Source: Pedobacter sp. ok626
Lineage (GTDB): Bacteria; Bacteroidota; Bacteroidia; Sphingobacteriales; Sphingobacteriaceae
Reading direction: 5' to 3'
DNA: 64,000 nt
Assembly (NCBI RefSeq): GCF_900100435.1
Contig: NZ_FNEX01000020.1
Location: 62,001 to 126,000 of the forward strand
The notes under the pieces were generated by a model. The model saw only the letters and a list, made by a program, of their open reading frames with translations. It did not search any database and had not been told where the DNA came from. Position 1 is the stretch's first letter. Each line of letters begins with the position of its first letter. The position numbers and the translations under genes are program-made. This document shows positions 17,901-26,370 of the stretch, one piece after another.

Positions 17901-18251
17901 ATTGACCGTGTTGAATCTGTAGATCCTGCTTTCAACGTAGACCGCCGCGCTTTCGACCTGGGCTGGTCGGGCCCTGGCGATGTGAGCCGTTATACCCGCA
18001 TTGGTACCTCAACAGCTGACACCCGATTAACCTCAAGGTTTGTACAGGATGACAACAACCTGACTTTAAGCTCCGCTTCCATCGGCTACAATTTTTTCAG
18101 AAGGGCTTTTCTTAAAAAAATAGGCATGCGGAGTATGCAGGTCACTGCGATTACAAATGATCTTTTCAGGATCAGCAGTATCCAGATCGAACGGGGAACA
18201 AGCAATCCTTTCGCCCGGACTTATTCATTGTCTTTAAGAGTTGGTTTTTAA
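14916..18251 (+). CDS. SusC/RagA TonB-dependent receptor with STN domain, first set
   Basis: An outer-membrane TonB-dependent transporter of 1111 aa. After an extended signal region (about 1-43, VILIACLMQVSASSLAQ) come an STN signalling domain (about 50-110, LKAIFKELKAQTGYNFFY) and a carboxypeptidase-regulatory-like domain (about 124-205, ISGFVGDKKDRKALPMVTVA). The plug has PLFILDGFEV and DASATAIYGSRGANGIMVVTT, and the beta-barrel ends in SLSLRVGF. The STN domain is the part that contacts FecR, so this receptor should both import and signal. The plug start reads VITGIFDRKSGSFSGAART rather than the classic VVVIGYGT, a variant branch often found with DUF4843 and PKD-like lipoproteins. The substrate is unknown and no carbohydrase is adjacent. 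Confidence 0.93.
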   Translation: MYQNSRKFGMPKRLYHKILLTMRLTIVILIACLMQVSASSLAQRVTLSKSNTPLKAIFKELKAQTGYNFFYTDNLLDNVGPVSINVRNSDLADVLELIFSGQQLDYLIRDKTVIVKAATVTRQNIISGFVGDKKDRKALPMVTVAIKGTKSSVQTDQNGKFTISVPSGAKALEFRYLGYKTIEIPITVNADYTIYMEEDQRVLNETVITGIFDRKSGSFSGAARTLTGVELKKVSSNNVFAAVAALDPAFRIVPNNVAGGNINQLPEIQMRGQNSFPNLTGQLSGNPNAPLFILDGFEVSLQRIVDLDMNLISSITLLKDASATAIYGSRGANGIMVVTTVVPQAGKIQVTFNNDFRFTTPDLSVYNLLDAKDKLNFEQRAGVYAGGSNQQQNKLDVLYNERYKAMVSGVNTDWLALPVQNGYSNRSSLYLQGGDETIRYGLQFSGDMASGVMKGQTRNNYSGQFDLNYVVKKFQFSNSIRIFQNKANESPYGNFSEYVTMNPYWAPYDENGKAKKMLEDYRIDNTVYSQTSPVYDATLNSVNSSKYFGLSNNLTVRYTASSAFYLESRLSLNKQNSAADQFYSAEDSRFSEITDLNRKGSYTVRNENTGSYQSLTTANLNLSYGPHQIFSNIGFDIRNSNSEYYSITAEGFPYDRLDNLLFATQYQANGRPTGDESTVRSLGLIYSGSYTYDNRFLADVSFRRDGSSQYGSKKRFGTFWSTGIGWNIHNEKFFRKGDVVNRLKIRASYGPTGSQNLPAYASQFRYNFGTSTSYYGELGSTLIGLGNEKLSWQNVYKGNIGADVVLFKEKLDLRVDFYRENTRNALTTISLAPSTGFTSYSENLGQLQNTGFEFSMRYKILENAANGLLWSVNVNGSTNKNILKEISNKLKASNDIANNANTDQVVPNVLFQEGESLNTIYVVRSLGVDPATGSELYLTKNGEKTFTWNAVDKVAFGIAQPKWNGNFGSNFMYKGFDLNLIFNYQFGGQLYNQTLIDRVESVDPAFNVDRRAFDLGWSGPGDVSRYTRIGTSTADTRLTSRFVQDDNNLTLSSASIGYNFFRRAFLKKIGMRSMQVTAITNDLFRISSIQIERGTSNPFARTYSLSLRVGF

Positions 18252-18263
18252 AAAAATAGAATT

Positions 18264-19673
18264 ATGAATACTAAAATATTGATCACATTATTTTTGATTT
18301 CATCAGTGATGCTGACTTCCTGTAAAAAATTCTTGGATGTGAACCCCAAATCAAGTCTTTCTGAAGAGCAGCTTTTTGATTCAGAAATAGGGTTTCAGCA
18401 GGCGCTGACAGGCGTTTATTCGCAGATGGCTACCCGTAGCTTATACGGTGACAACCTTTCTATGGGGTTTGTAAGTGCTTTGGCGCAAAATTATGCGGTT
18501 TCCGGTACGGGAGCTCCATTTGTACAGACCAGAGCACTAAACTACACGTCGGCGGAAGTGATGGGGTATACCAGCGCGATATGGAATACCAGCTATTCTG
18601 CCATCGCAGGTTTAAACAAGGTACTGGAAAATACCCTGGAGAAAAGAAATGTGCTTTCTGACCAGAACTATGCAATGATCCGCGGAGAAGCGCTGGGATT
18701 GCGGGCTTATCTGCATTTTGAGCTCCTGCGGATGTTTGGACCTGAATTCACTGCGGGGGCAGCTGAAAAAGCCATCCCTTATAAAACTGCCGTAGACGAG
18801 TTTGCCGTAGTGCCTTCAACTACAGAAGAAGTGATCAGGTTAGTCCTTGCCGACCTGACTGAAGCAGCAACACTGTTAAAGGAAAGGGATCCTATCGTTG
18901 TTAATAAGGTGAGCAGACGGTCAAAAATGAATTATTATGCGGTTAAGGCACTCGAAGCGAGAGTCCGCTTGTACTCAGGCGATAAAGCTGGTGCTCTTCT
19001 TGCTGCACAGGTAGTAACCAGTTCAGGTAAATTTCCTTTTGTAACCAGTGCCGCTGCCTCTGCCGCCGCAGGCTCGCGCGACCGCCTATACCTTAATGAA
19101 GAGGTCTTCATGGTCCGTGTGCGGGACATCAGTACCTGGGCTGATCCAGGTTATTTTAAGTTTAATGGTAGCGCAAATTTCAAGCTCACGCGTTCCACGG
19201 CCAACTTCAATACCTTATATGAAACCGCTGCAGGTGGAGGAACGGATTTCAGGTACCTATACCGCATTGAGCAGGACCAGACTTCACCATTTCCTTCTAA
19301 ATTCTGGCAAACGTACCAGTTCAATACCCTGGATACCAACCGCCTTGACCAGCACGTGCCATTGATCAGATTGTCTGAAATGTATTACATCATGGCAGAA
19401 GCAGCGTCAGTTACGTCGGATGGTGTAGGTTACCTCAATACAGTAAGGCAGAACAGGGCACTCGCTCCGCTTGCGACCACCATTACACCGGCTTTATTAA
19501 ACACGGAAATCACTAAAGAATATCAGAAGGAGTTCTATGCAGAGGGTCAGCTGTTTTATTATTACAAGCGGAAAAAAATTGTCCGCATGCAATTTATGAC
19601 CGCCGACATTCCACTCAGCAAATATCAGCTGCCAGTGCCGGACAGTGAGAAAGAATATAATCCAAATTATTAA
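18264..19673 (+). CDS. SusD/RagB lipoprotein, first set
   Basis: A 469-aa surface lipoprotein partner of SusC. The signal peptide ends in a lipobox (SVMLTSC, then KKFLDVNPKSS). SusD-like N-terminal (TPR) features include QALTGVYSQMATRS and LRAYLHFELLRMFG. The C-terminal RagB/SusD domain includes LIRLSEMYYIMAEAAS and EYQKEFYAEGQLFYYYKRK. It forms the substrate-capturing lid over SusC. It lies 12 bases after susC. Confidence 0.93.
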   Translation: MNTKILITLFLISSVMLTSCKKFLDVNPKSSLSEEQLFDSEIGFQQALTGVYSQMATRSLYGDNLSMGFVSALAQNYAVSGTGAPFVQTRALNYTSAEVMGYTSAIWNTSYSAIAGLNKVLENTLEKRNVLSDQNYAMIRGEALGLRAYLHFELLRMFGPEFTAGAAEKAIPYKTAVDEFAVVPSTTEEVIRLVLADLTEAATLLKERDPIVVNKVSRRSKMNYYAVKALEARVRLYSGDKAGALLAAQVVTSSGKFPFVTSAAASAAAGSRDRLYLNEEVFMVRVRDISTWADPGYFKFNGSANFKLTRSTANFNTLYETAAGGGTDFRYLYRIEQDQTSPFPSKFWQTYQFNTLDTNRLDQHVPLIRLSEMYYIMAEAASVTSDGVGYLNTVRQNRALAPLATTITPALLNTEITKEYQKEFYAEGQLFYYYKRKKIVRMQFMTADIPLSKYQLPVPDSEKEYNPNY

Positions 19674-19690
19674 CGATAAACCTGATAAAC

Positions 19691-20398
19691 ATGAAATATC
19701 TGTTATTTTTTAGCCTATTGTGCCTTACACTGGCCTGTAAAAAACAGGATGTGGCTACTTATAGTGGTGAAGATGGCATTACCTTTTACAGAGGTCAATA
19801 TGAAACTGATAGCCTGAGCTATTCCTTTGCTTTTTCCATTACACCGAAACAAAAAGATACCATTTTTCTTAAAATGCGTGTGCAGGGCCCGGCAGTGGGT
19901 TATGCCAGGACCGTTGCTGTCAAAGCTGTCGGTGGCACTACCGCCAGGGAAGGTATAGATTACCAGTTGTCTGAAGCGAAGCTTCCAGCGGGTGCTTTAA
20001 TCTTAATGTATCCCGTGGTATTGCTCAATTCGCCCGGTATGCTGACCAACACTTATAGGCTTGTTGTGGAGGTAGCACCGAATAAAGATTTCGCGACCGG
20101 TGCCTTTGGTTCCGACATTACAGGCGAGACCGTTGCTTTAAAATCGATAAAAATCGATGTGAGCAACCGGATCGTACAACCTACGTACTGGACTTCTGTA
20201 CAAGGCAGCTTTGGCCCCTTCAGTGTCGCTAAATTTAAGTTCATGATCCAAGTAACCGGTCTTACCGATTTCTCAGATGAAGCCATTGGCGTTGATGGCT
20301 ATTACAACCTCCCTGTTAAACTGAGTAACGCGCTTGCAGCCTACGAAGCCGTCAACGGACCACTCATTGACGAGAACGGAAACCGTGTAACCTTCTAA
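19691..20398 (+). CDS. DUF4843-type lipoprotein
   Basis: A 235-aa lipoprotein with lipobox Cys16 (CLTLAC, then KKQDVATYSGEDGITFY). The body is predicted all-beta and matches the DUF4843 pattern seen after SusD in many Bacteroidota loci (YSFAFSITPKQKDTIFLKMRVQG and TAREGIDYQL). It may be a surface accessory binding subunit of the SusCD complex; no biochemical role can be read. The family call is from recognition of the pattern and its place in the operon (17 bases after susD, 23 before the PKD-like gene). Confidence 0.75.
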   Translation: MKYLLFFSLLCLTLACKKQDVATYSGEDGITFYRGQYETDSLSYSFAFSITPKQKDTIFLKMRVQGPAVGYARTVAVKAVGGTTAREGIDYQLSEAKLPAGALILMYPVVLLNSPGMLTNTYRLVVEVAPNKDFATGAFGSDITGETVALKSIKIDVSNRIVQPTYWTSVQGSFGPFSVAKFKFMIQVTGLTDFSDEAIGVDGYYNLPVKLSNALAAYEAVNGPLIDENGNRVTF

Positions 20399-20421
20399 TT
20401 TTTTATTAAACTTTTAAGCTC

Positions 20422-21840
20422 ATGCACAAACATATTTTCATAAAAAGCCTGTTCATCAGTATGGTGATGCTGGTGATGGCTTGTCAGAAAGACGAGCAGT
20501 CTTTTGTATACGAAAAACAAAATGAGGTAACGATCTCGACCAGTGCCACTGCCTTTACAGTGACACAACTGGATACTTTAAAGGTTTCGCCCACGCTGAC
20601 TGAGTCTTTACCTTCCGGTGAAGGGTTCGCCTACGAATGGAAGATGTACCTGGTAGGCGGTACCGACACAGCGAAAATCTTATCTACAGAGAAAGACCTG
20701 AAGGCTAAAATTAACGTACCTCCCGGTAGTTATTCACTTCGTTATAAGGTGGCTAGTAAAAAAACAGGTGTTGCCTCGTTCAACCTATACCGCGTTACGG
20801 TAAACGGCGCATTTTACCAGGGTTGGCTGGTCTCTAACAACAAAGATGGCAAAGCAAGGATGTCCTTCATCCGTACCGATGATGTGGTTTTTGCCGCACC
20901 CGCAGAATCGGCGAACAATACCAGCTATCCGGGACGGGCTATCGCTGCATACAGCGGAATCGACCGGAATATTGCGCTGGTTCTGTTTTTTACCGATCAA
21001 GGTGTGTACAGGTTCAATGCAAATGATTTTACACAAAATGGCAATACCGCATCTCTTTTTCCTGAAGGAAAGCAGTTTAGTACTTTGCCGGTTTATGGAT
21101 TGAACAAGCTGGTAACAGACCAATATATTGTGAGTGAGGGCGGCCTTTATGCAGGTTTAGGTCCGTCTTTTTTTCCGGGAGAGGTTTTAAAGCCTTATTC
21201 TGATCGGTTTACAGGAGATTATTCCTTGTTTCCGGCGATCATTTCCAGTACGCAAACCTCCAGTTATTTTTACGATAATAAACACCAGCGTTTTATGCAG
21301 GCTGCTTACCTGGACCGCGCCATTGTACCTGCAACAGGAAGCAGTACCGCAAGCTTTGATTTAGGCAATGTGGGCAAGACAATGATCGCATGCGATTATG
21401 GGGTAAGGGGTTCGTCTAATGATGAGTTTTATTTTGTGATGCAAAATAATGCCGGAGTGCGTTACTTGTTGTCCATAAATGGAACTGTGCCGGGCTTAAA
21501 TCAGCTCATCGGCAACAGTCCTGACATTGCCACGGCTACAAAATTTGCCACTTCTAGTGTGGTCAAACATCTGTACTATGCATCCGGTGAGAAAATTTAT
21601 CTATACGATATCTTAGCCAACTCATCGCGTCTGGTGTATACTTTTCCTGCCGACACAAAGATTGCGGACCTCAAAATGCTCCGTGCCACCAGCAAACGTC
21701 TGGTGGTAGCTGTAAACAAGGGCACAGCGGGTGAAGTCTATTATTTTGACCTCGACAATCTGGGGAATGCTGTGGGCAATACCTATGTTAAGAAATTCGA
21801 AGGCTTTGGGGAAATTGTACATCTGGGGTACAGAAATTAA
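20422..21840 (+). CDS. PKD-like family surface lipoprotein
   Basis: A 472-aa lipoprotein. The lipobox is MLVMAC followed at once by QKDEQS, which fits the Bacteroidota lipoprotein export signal (Lys plus acidic residues just after Cys), so surface exposure is likely. A PKD-like Ig domain near residues 35-125 (SATAFTVTQLDTLKVSPTL, EGFAYEWKMYLVGG) is followed by what looks like a beta-propeller (AIVPATGSSTASFDLGN, YASGEKIYLYDILANSSRLVY). DUF4843/PKD-like pairs commonly follow SusCD in ECF-regulated loci. Ligand unknown. Confidence 0.72.
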   Translation: MHKHIFIKSLFISMVMLVMACQKDEQSFVYEKQNEVTISTSATAFTVTQLDTLKVSPTLTESLPSGEGFAYEWKMYLVGGTDTAKILSTEKDLKAKINVPPGSYSLRYKVASKKTGVASFNLYRVTVNGAFYQGWLVSNNKDGKARMSFIRTDDVVFAAPAESANNTSYPGRAIAAYSGIDRNIALVLFFTDQGVYRFNANDFTQNGNTASLFPEGKQFSTLPVYGLNKLVTDQYIVSEGGLYAGLGPSFFPGEVLKPYSDRFTGDYSLFPAIISSTQTSSYFYDNKHQRFMQAAYLDRAIVPATGSSTASFDLGNVGKTMIACDYGVRGSSNDEFYFVMQNNAGVRYLLSINGTVPGLNQLIGNSPDIATATKFATSSVVKHLYYASGEKIYLYDILANSSRLVYTFPADTKIADLKMLRATSKRLVVAVNKGTAGEVYYFDLDNLGNAVGNTYVKKFEGFGEIVHLGYRN

Positions 21841-21861
21841 TACACATTAAATTTTAAAATT

Positions 21862-23118
21862 ATGAAAAAAATACTATTATCTGCCTTATATCTGTTTATT
21901 GGAGTTGCCGCTTATAGTCAGCAACCGGGTAGTGAATCAAGTCAGGACACGCTGAAGATCAGTGCCGATCTGCTGAAAAAAATAGAGGCTGAACCTGATT
22001 TAAGAAAGATGGAGGAACTGTATAAAGAGGCTGCGAAAAAATATGATGAACGGGATTTCGGCCTGTTGGTTTTTGACATGACGATTAAATTTGCCAGGGC
22101 TGGTGATACGAAAAAAATGATGGAATACTACAATAAAGTTGACTCGTTTAATCGTAAGGCAGCTTATGCGATTGCTGTTCAGTCGCTGGCTGGTGCTAAT
22201 CCTAAAGATGCCGAACCTTTGCTTAAAGAAATGACGGTTTCACAGAAACCTAAACCAAAGGTCAATGGTACTGTTAAGCCTGTCTTTTCCCGCAATTATC
22301 AAACTACATGTGCTATATATACCCAAACCTTGCTGAAAAATGGAAAAGACAAAGAGGCTTATGATTACATTTCCGGTTTGATCGGTGAGCAAGGAATGGA
22401 GAACCCGATTTTAAATGAAGCGTATATTCAGGTCCTGCTTCAGACCCGCCGCTACGCTGAGGCTTTGCCTGTAATGGAGAAGGAAGTCGTTGCAATGACG
22501 GTTTCACCGGAAACAAAGGCTAAATTTAAGGACGTTTTTTTAAAAGTAAATGGTGCCAACGCTGATTTTAGCGCCTATGAAAACAAACTGATTCAGGGGA
22601 TGGAGACAAGTCTGGCTGCGAAAGTAGCCAAAAAGGCAGTGAAAGTATCTGCAACAGATTTTGTCTTGACGGATCTATCGGGTCATAAAGTAGCCTTAAA
22701 AGACCTTCGGGGTAAAGTTGTGGTGCTGGATTTCTGGGCCACCTGGTGCGGTCCCTGCAAGGCCTCTTTCCCGGGCATGCAAAAGGCCGTTAACAAGTAT
22801 AAAAATGATCCTAACGTAAAGTTCTATTTCGTACATACTATGGATAAAGCTGCTGATCCGACAGCGGATGCCCGGAAATACATAAAAGAAAATAATTATA
22901 GTTTCGATGTGCTGATGGATTTCAGAAACAAAGAAACCCTGAGCTCAGCTGTGGCCAAAAGTTTTGGCATTAAAGCCATCCCTACCAAGATCATCATTGA
23001 TGCTGACGGCTTTGTCAGATTTAATACGGTAGGTGCGCATCCAGATGCGGATACCGCGGTCATGGAACTTTCCGCGATGATAGAATTTTCAAAGAAGCCC
23101 GTTCTGCCGAAATCATAA
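21862..23118 (+). CDS. TlpA-like thioredoxin with N-terminal helical domain (CGPC)
   Basis: A secreted 418-aa protein: signal peptide (about 1-20, ending AAYSQ), an alpha-helical TPR-like region (about 30-250) and a C-terminal TlpA/AhpC-type thioredoxin domain (about 262-415). The active site is Cys296-Gly-Pro-Cys299 in FWATWCGPCKASFPGM, with the cis-Pro in GIKAIPTKIIID. It should act as a periplasmic thiol-disulfide oxidoreductase. It is a clear paralogue of the next gene and of the gene at 33410, sharing FPGMQKAVNKYKNDPNVKF. Its gap to the PKD-like gene is 21 bases, so it belongs to the same operon. Confidence 0.88.
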   Translation: MKKILLSALYLFIGVAAYSQQPGSESSQDTLKISADLLKKIEAEPDLRKMEELYKEAAKKYDERDFGLLVFDMTIKFARAGDTKKMMEYYNKVDSFNRKAAYAIAVQSLAGANPKDAEPLLKEMTVSQKPKPKVNGTVKPVFSRNYQTTCAIYTQTLLKNGKDKEAYDYISGLIGEQGMENPILNEAYIQVLLQTRRYAEALPVMEKEVVAMTVSPETKAKFKDVFLKVNGANADFSAYENKLIQGMETSLAAKVAKKAVKVSATDFVLTDLSGHKVALKDLRGKVVVLDFWATWCGPCKASFPGMQKAVNKYKNDPNVKFYFVHTMDKAADPTADARKYIKENNYSFDVLMDFRNKETLSSAVAKSFGIKAIPTKIIIDADGFVRFNTVGAHPDADTAVMELSAMIEFSKKPVLPKS

Positions 23119-23136
23119 CAGTAATAACGTAGTGAT

Positions 23137-24330
23137 ATGAAAAGAAATAGCTTAAACATAATTGCAATAGCAATCGGGCTGACGTTCTCCGGCCAAGCTT
23201 TCGCACAATCCTTACCTGCTGATACGAGTTTTACCGGGTTGTTTAATTCAGTAAAGTCGGAGGTCGACGCTTCGAGAATGGAGTTGATGGTCAACGAAAT
23301 GATCAAAAAATCAACAGGCGAGCACGACCAGATGCTGATCGATGCGAGTGCGCAGAACACGGCAGTTGCTTTCGCTGAAGCAGGAAATATCGCCAAAGCA
23401 AAATATTGGGTAACTAAAGTCCAGACTGCTGATTGGAAAGTCGCTACACTTTCCAATGTGGTCAGGACCTTAATCGATGCAGGTAAATTGAGCGAGGCCG
23501 AAAGTCTGATTGGGGAGGAAGACAAACAGCAGTTTGGATTCTTATTTGGTACCATTCGTTTTAAGCAGGGGAAATATAAAGACGCCTTGCCTTACCTGAG
23601 GCCTGTAGAAGGGATTAGAAATGGCAATCCGGAATTATATGCTATTGCATTGAGTCGTACAGACGACATAGATCAGGCATTTGCTGAAATAAACAAAATA
23701 ATGGGCAAATCCGGACATTTCGGAGCTGATTTTCAGAAAGAAGCAAAAGCCGTTTATGTCAAAAAATATGGCAATGACAGTGGCTTTAAGGCTAAGCTAG
23801 ATTCTGTTTCTGCCGCCGAGTCTAAAAAGATGTTGGCCAAAGTGGAAAAGATGAAAGTAAATGAACCAGCCCCGGGTTTCGAGGTTACGGATTTCAATGG
23901 TAAAACGGTGTCTTTAAAAAGCCTGAAAGGCAAAACCATATTCATAGATTTTTGGGCAACCTGGTGTGTGCCTTGCGTGGCTTCTTTCCCGGGCATGCAA
24001 AAGGCGGTGGACTATTATAAAAATGACAAGTCAGTCGTATTTATGTTCGTCCATACCGCCGAAAAAAATGCCAATGCTACAGAAGAAGCTAAGAAGATGA
24101 TTACCGCTAAAAAACACAATTTTGACGTGTATATGGACTTAAAAGACAAAACCACTGGTAAAAATCCCATGCTGTCGGCTTTTCAAGTCAGGGGGTTGCC
24201 AACAAAGCTGGTCATTGATAAGGATGGGATCATTAGGTTCAGGACTGCGGGATTCATTGGCTTGGACGAAGCAATACCTGAAATCAGCACAATGATTGAG
24301 TTGGCAAAAAAGCCTGTTAATAACAACTAA
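23137..24330 (+). CDS. TlpA-like thioredoxin with N-terminal helical domain (CVPC)
   Basis: A 397-aa secreted paralogue of the preceding protein: signal peptide (about 1-24, GQAFAQ), helical repeats (about 40-235) and a thioredoxin domain with Cys277-Val-Pro-Cys280 (FWATWCVPCVASFPGM) and cis-Pro in VRGLPTKLVID. The CVPC dipeptide differs from CGPC in its neighbours and should shift redox potential. It is the last gene before a strong terminator, ending the first SusCD operon. Confidence 0.87.
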   Translation: MKRNSLNIIAIAIGLTFSGQAFAQSLPADTSFTGLFNSVKSEVDASRMELMVNEMIKKSTGEHDQMLIDASAQNTAVAFAEAGNIAKAKYWVTKVQTADWKVATLSNVVRTLIDAGKLSEAESLIGEEDKQQFGFLFGTIRFKQGKYKDALPYLRPVEGIRNGNPELYAIALSRTDDIDQAFAEINKIMGKSGHFGADFQKEAKAVYVKKYGNDSGFKAKLDSVSAAESKKMLAKVEKMKVNEPAPGFEVTDFNGKTVSLKSLKGKTIFIDFWATWCVPCVASFPGMQKAVDYYKNDKSVVFMFVHTAEKNANATEEAKKMITAKKHNFDVYMDLKDKTTGKNPMLSAFQVRGLPTKLVIDKDGIIRFRTAGFIGLDEAIPEISTMIELAKKPVNNN

Positions 24331-24358
24331 ATAAACACTACTTAAATTAAATGATAAG

Positions 24359-24385
24359 ACGGCCGGCCTAACACTGGCCGTTTTT
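24359..24385 (+). terminator. Rho-independent terminator of the first SusCD operon
   Basis: ACGGCC (24359-24364) pairs with GGCCGT (24376-24381), followed by a T-run to 24385. It lies 28 bases after the second TlpA stop and 11 before the next start codon. Confidence 0.8.
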
Positions 24386-24396
24386 AAAATAAAAAT

Positions 24397-25611
24397 ATGT
24401 GCAAGAATTCCTATAAATTTTTATTAAAACTAACACTTAGTTATACAATCCTGCTATGGTCGGCCAGTTCAGAGATCAAAGCACAAACTGCACCTGCACA
24501 GATTTTAAGTGATACCAGAACATTTGAGGTATCAGCCTGCAATCCCTTTAAAAAGAGTATGGTGACTGTATGGATGGAAAAAAGGCCGGAACGAAAAGAT
24601 AATGATGAAAATGCTGCGGATATGCGAGTGGCTTACAAGTCCTCTGCTGATAACGGAAATAGTTGGACGGAAAAAGGGATTGTAGATTTGCCGGGTACAT
24701 TTGCTACGGGGAATCCTTTTATTGCAAACAATGAAAAAGGTGCTACTTATCTGGTTTGTATGCACATCGGAAAAGACTTTTACTCCGGGAACATATCTTT
24801 GTATGAATTTGATTTCGGGAAAAAGAAGTTTGAGTTAAAATCCGTTCCGATTAAAAGTGATGATAATCTGCTGGATAAACCTTCTTTTGCAACCTCTGGA
24901 GATGAAATTCACCTGGTGTATGTTGCCTATCCAAAAAGGATGAAGAATGCTGTGAAATACCAGATGTCTAAAGATAAAGGGAAAACCTGGACAAAAGCAG
25001 TCGATGTATTTGGCGGCAATATAGGCGGGCATTTAGGGCCTTCGATTGCAATCTCAAAAAACAAGCAGGTCATAATTTCTATCGGAGCATACGGGCAAAA
25101 GGACATTTTGATTACCAGAAAGGTCCATTCCGATAGCGTTGCTTTTGAGAAGCCTACCATTGTAAGTCCGATTTCGACGAAACAAGGGGCTGCAATGACT
25201 GAATTAACAGCTTATAAAAATGGATTGATCCTGACCTGGCAAAACCCACATCAGAGAAGTGAAACCTATTTGTCGTATAGTAAAGATGATGGCATCAGCT
25301 GGGCCAAACCAATTATGCTAACGTCGTTTGGAAACCTGGCCTCGGCGACTTTCGATGAAAAAGGAAATATTCATTGCATCTACTCAGACTTTGCAAACCA
25401 GCATTTCTTTGTGGGATACAAGATGTTAGATACCAGGTACCATTTACTTAAAGAAGAAAATTTATTAAAACCAACAGCATTAACTACGTTTAATGAATAC
25501 TTAGGGGCCTATCAAAAATTGGTAATTCAAGATAAGCAACTTTTTGCGTTCTGGATCGATTACAAAGATAACAGTACTTTAAAGTTTACAAAATGGAAGA
25601 TTAGGACGTAA
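24397..25611 (+). CDS. Secreted BNR/sialidase-like beta-propeller protein
   Basis: A 404-aa exported protein (signal about 1-30, ending SEIKAQ). It has three Asp-box repeats of the SxDxGxxW type: SADNGNSWTEKG, SKDKGKTWTKAV and SKDDGISWAKPI. These are typical of sialidase and other six-bladed propellers. I do not see a convincing full set of sialidase catalytic residues (FRIP motif, Arg triad), so enzymatic activity is not claimed. A terminator separates it from the SusCD operon and a sigma gene starts 60 bases later, so it appears monocistronic. Confidence 0.7.
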   Translation: MCKNSYKFLLKLTLSYTILLWSASSEIKAQTAPAQILSDTRTFEVSACNPFKKSMVTVWMEKRPERKDNDENAADMRVAYKSSADNGNSWTEKGIVDLPGTFATGNPFIANNEKGATYLVCMHIGKDFYSGNISLYEFDFGKKKFELKSVPIKSDDNLLDKPSFATSGDEIHLVYVAYPKRMKNAVKYQMSKDKGKTWTKAVDVFGGNIGGHLGPSIAISKNKQVIISIGAYGQKDILITRKVHSDSVAFEKPTIVSPISTKQGAAMTELTAYKNGLILTWQNPHQRSETYLSYSKDDGISWAKPIMLTSFGNLASATFDEKGNIHCIYSDFANQHFFVGYKMLDTRYHLLKEENLLKPTALTTFNEYLGAYQKLVIQDKQLFAFWIDYKDNSTLKFTKWKIRT

Positions 25612-25671
25612 TAGATGCGTAGCGCTCGTTTTACCCTCAAAAAATTGGGTGAAAATGTCGTACCTTAGCGT

Positions 25672-26268
25672 ATGCATTACAACGGACCGGACGACGATAG
25701 ATCTTTACTAGCTTCAGTATCGGCTGGAGATCAGTTGGCCTTTCGTAGTTTGTTTGATGCCTATAGAAATAAGGTTTTTACCTATGCAGTTCGCTACCTT
25801 AAATCCAGAGAGCAGGCCGAGGAAATCGTACAGAATGTATTCCTTAAGCTTTGGCTTAAACGGGAAGGCTTAACAGAGATTGTCAACTTTGGTGGGTATT
25901 TGCGTACCATAACCAATAACGCTACCCTTGATGCCTTAAAAAAGAGAGCTTCGGAATACCGACACCAAAACGAAAGTTTGCAGGAATGGTCCGACCTCGA
26001 CAATACCACTGAAGATGCTATTTTTTCTAAAGATGCCAAGAGTTATATCAGCCTGGCTCTCGAAAAATTACCCAAACAGCAACGGTTGGTTTACCAGATG
26101 TGCCAAATCGATGGATTAAAACAAAAGGAAGTGGCCGAAAAGCTCAATATTTCACCTTTAACCGTTAAGGTTCATTTACGGGAGGCCACAAAAGGCCTAA
26201 AAGCATTGCTTAAAAACGGGGAGTCCATACCGCTGATTGCCTTTCTTTTTCTGGGAATGTTAAGATAA
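25672..26268 (+). CDS. ECF sigma factor (FecI-like), second set
   Basis: A 198-aa ECF sigma factor: region 2 (about 25-95, FRSLFDAYRNKVFTYAVRYL, EEIVQNVFLKLWLKR) and region 4 (about 130-185, LEKLPKQQRLVYQMCQIDG, EVAEKLNISPLTVKVHLRE). A hydrophobic C-terminal tail follows (IPLIAFLFLGMLR). It is paired with the FecR at 26371 and starts the second SusCD set. A TACCTTAG sequence just before the start codon resembles a -7 element but is very close to it. Confidence 0.92.
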   Translation: MHYNGPDDDRSLLASVSAGDQLAFRSLFDAYRNKVFTYAVRYLKSREQAEEIVQNVFLKLWLKREGLTEIVNFGGYLRTITNNATLDALKKRASEYRHQNESLQEWSDLDNTTEDAIFSKDAKSYISLALEKLPKQQRLVYQMCQIDGLKQKEVAEKLNISPLTVKVHLREATKGLKALLKNGESIPLIAFLFLGMLR

Positions 26269-26370
26269 ATAAACATTATTTTAATTTTTCTTTAACACAA
26301 CTACTCCTTTTTTGTTTTTCAATCGTCAGCTCTATAAAGCTGCTTCCGGGCGCTAGCTTAAAATACCCCT

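Noticed and set aside
22896..23555. 219-codon minus-strand frame spanning two TlpA genes
   Set aside because: It overlaps two well-supported thioredoxin genes and has a low-complexity, hydrophobic translation.
24397..25611. True sialidase call
   Set aside because: Asp boxes alone occur in many propellers; a FRIP motif and a full Arg triad were not seen.
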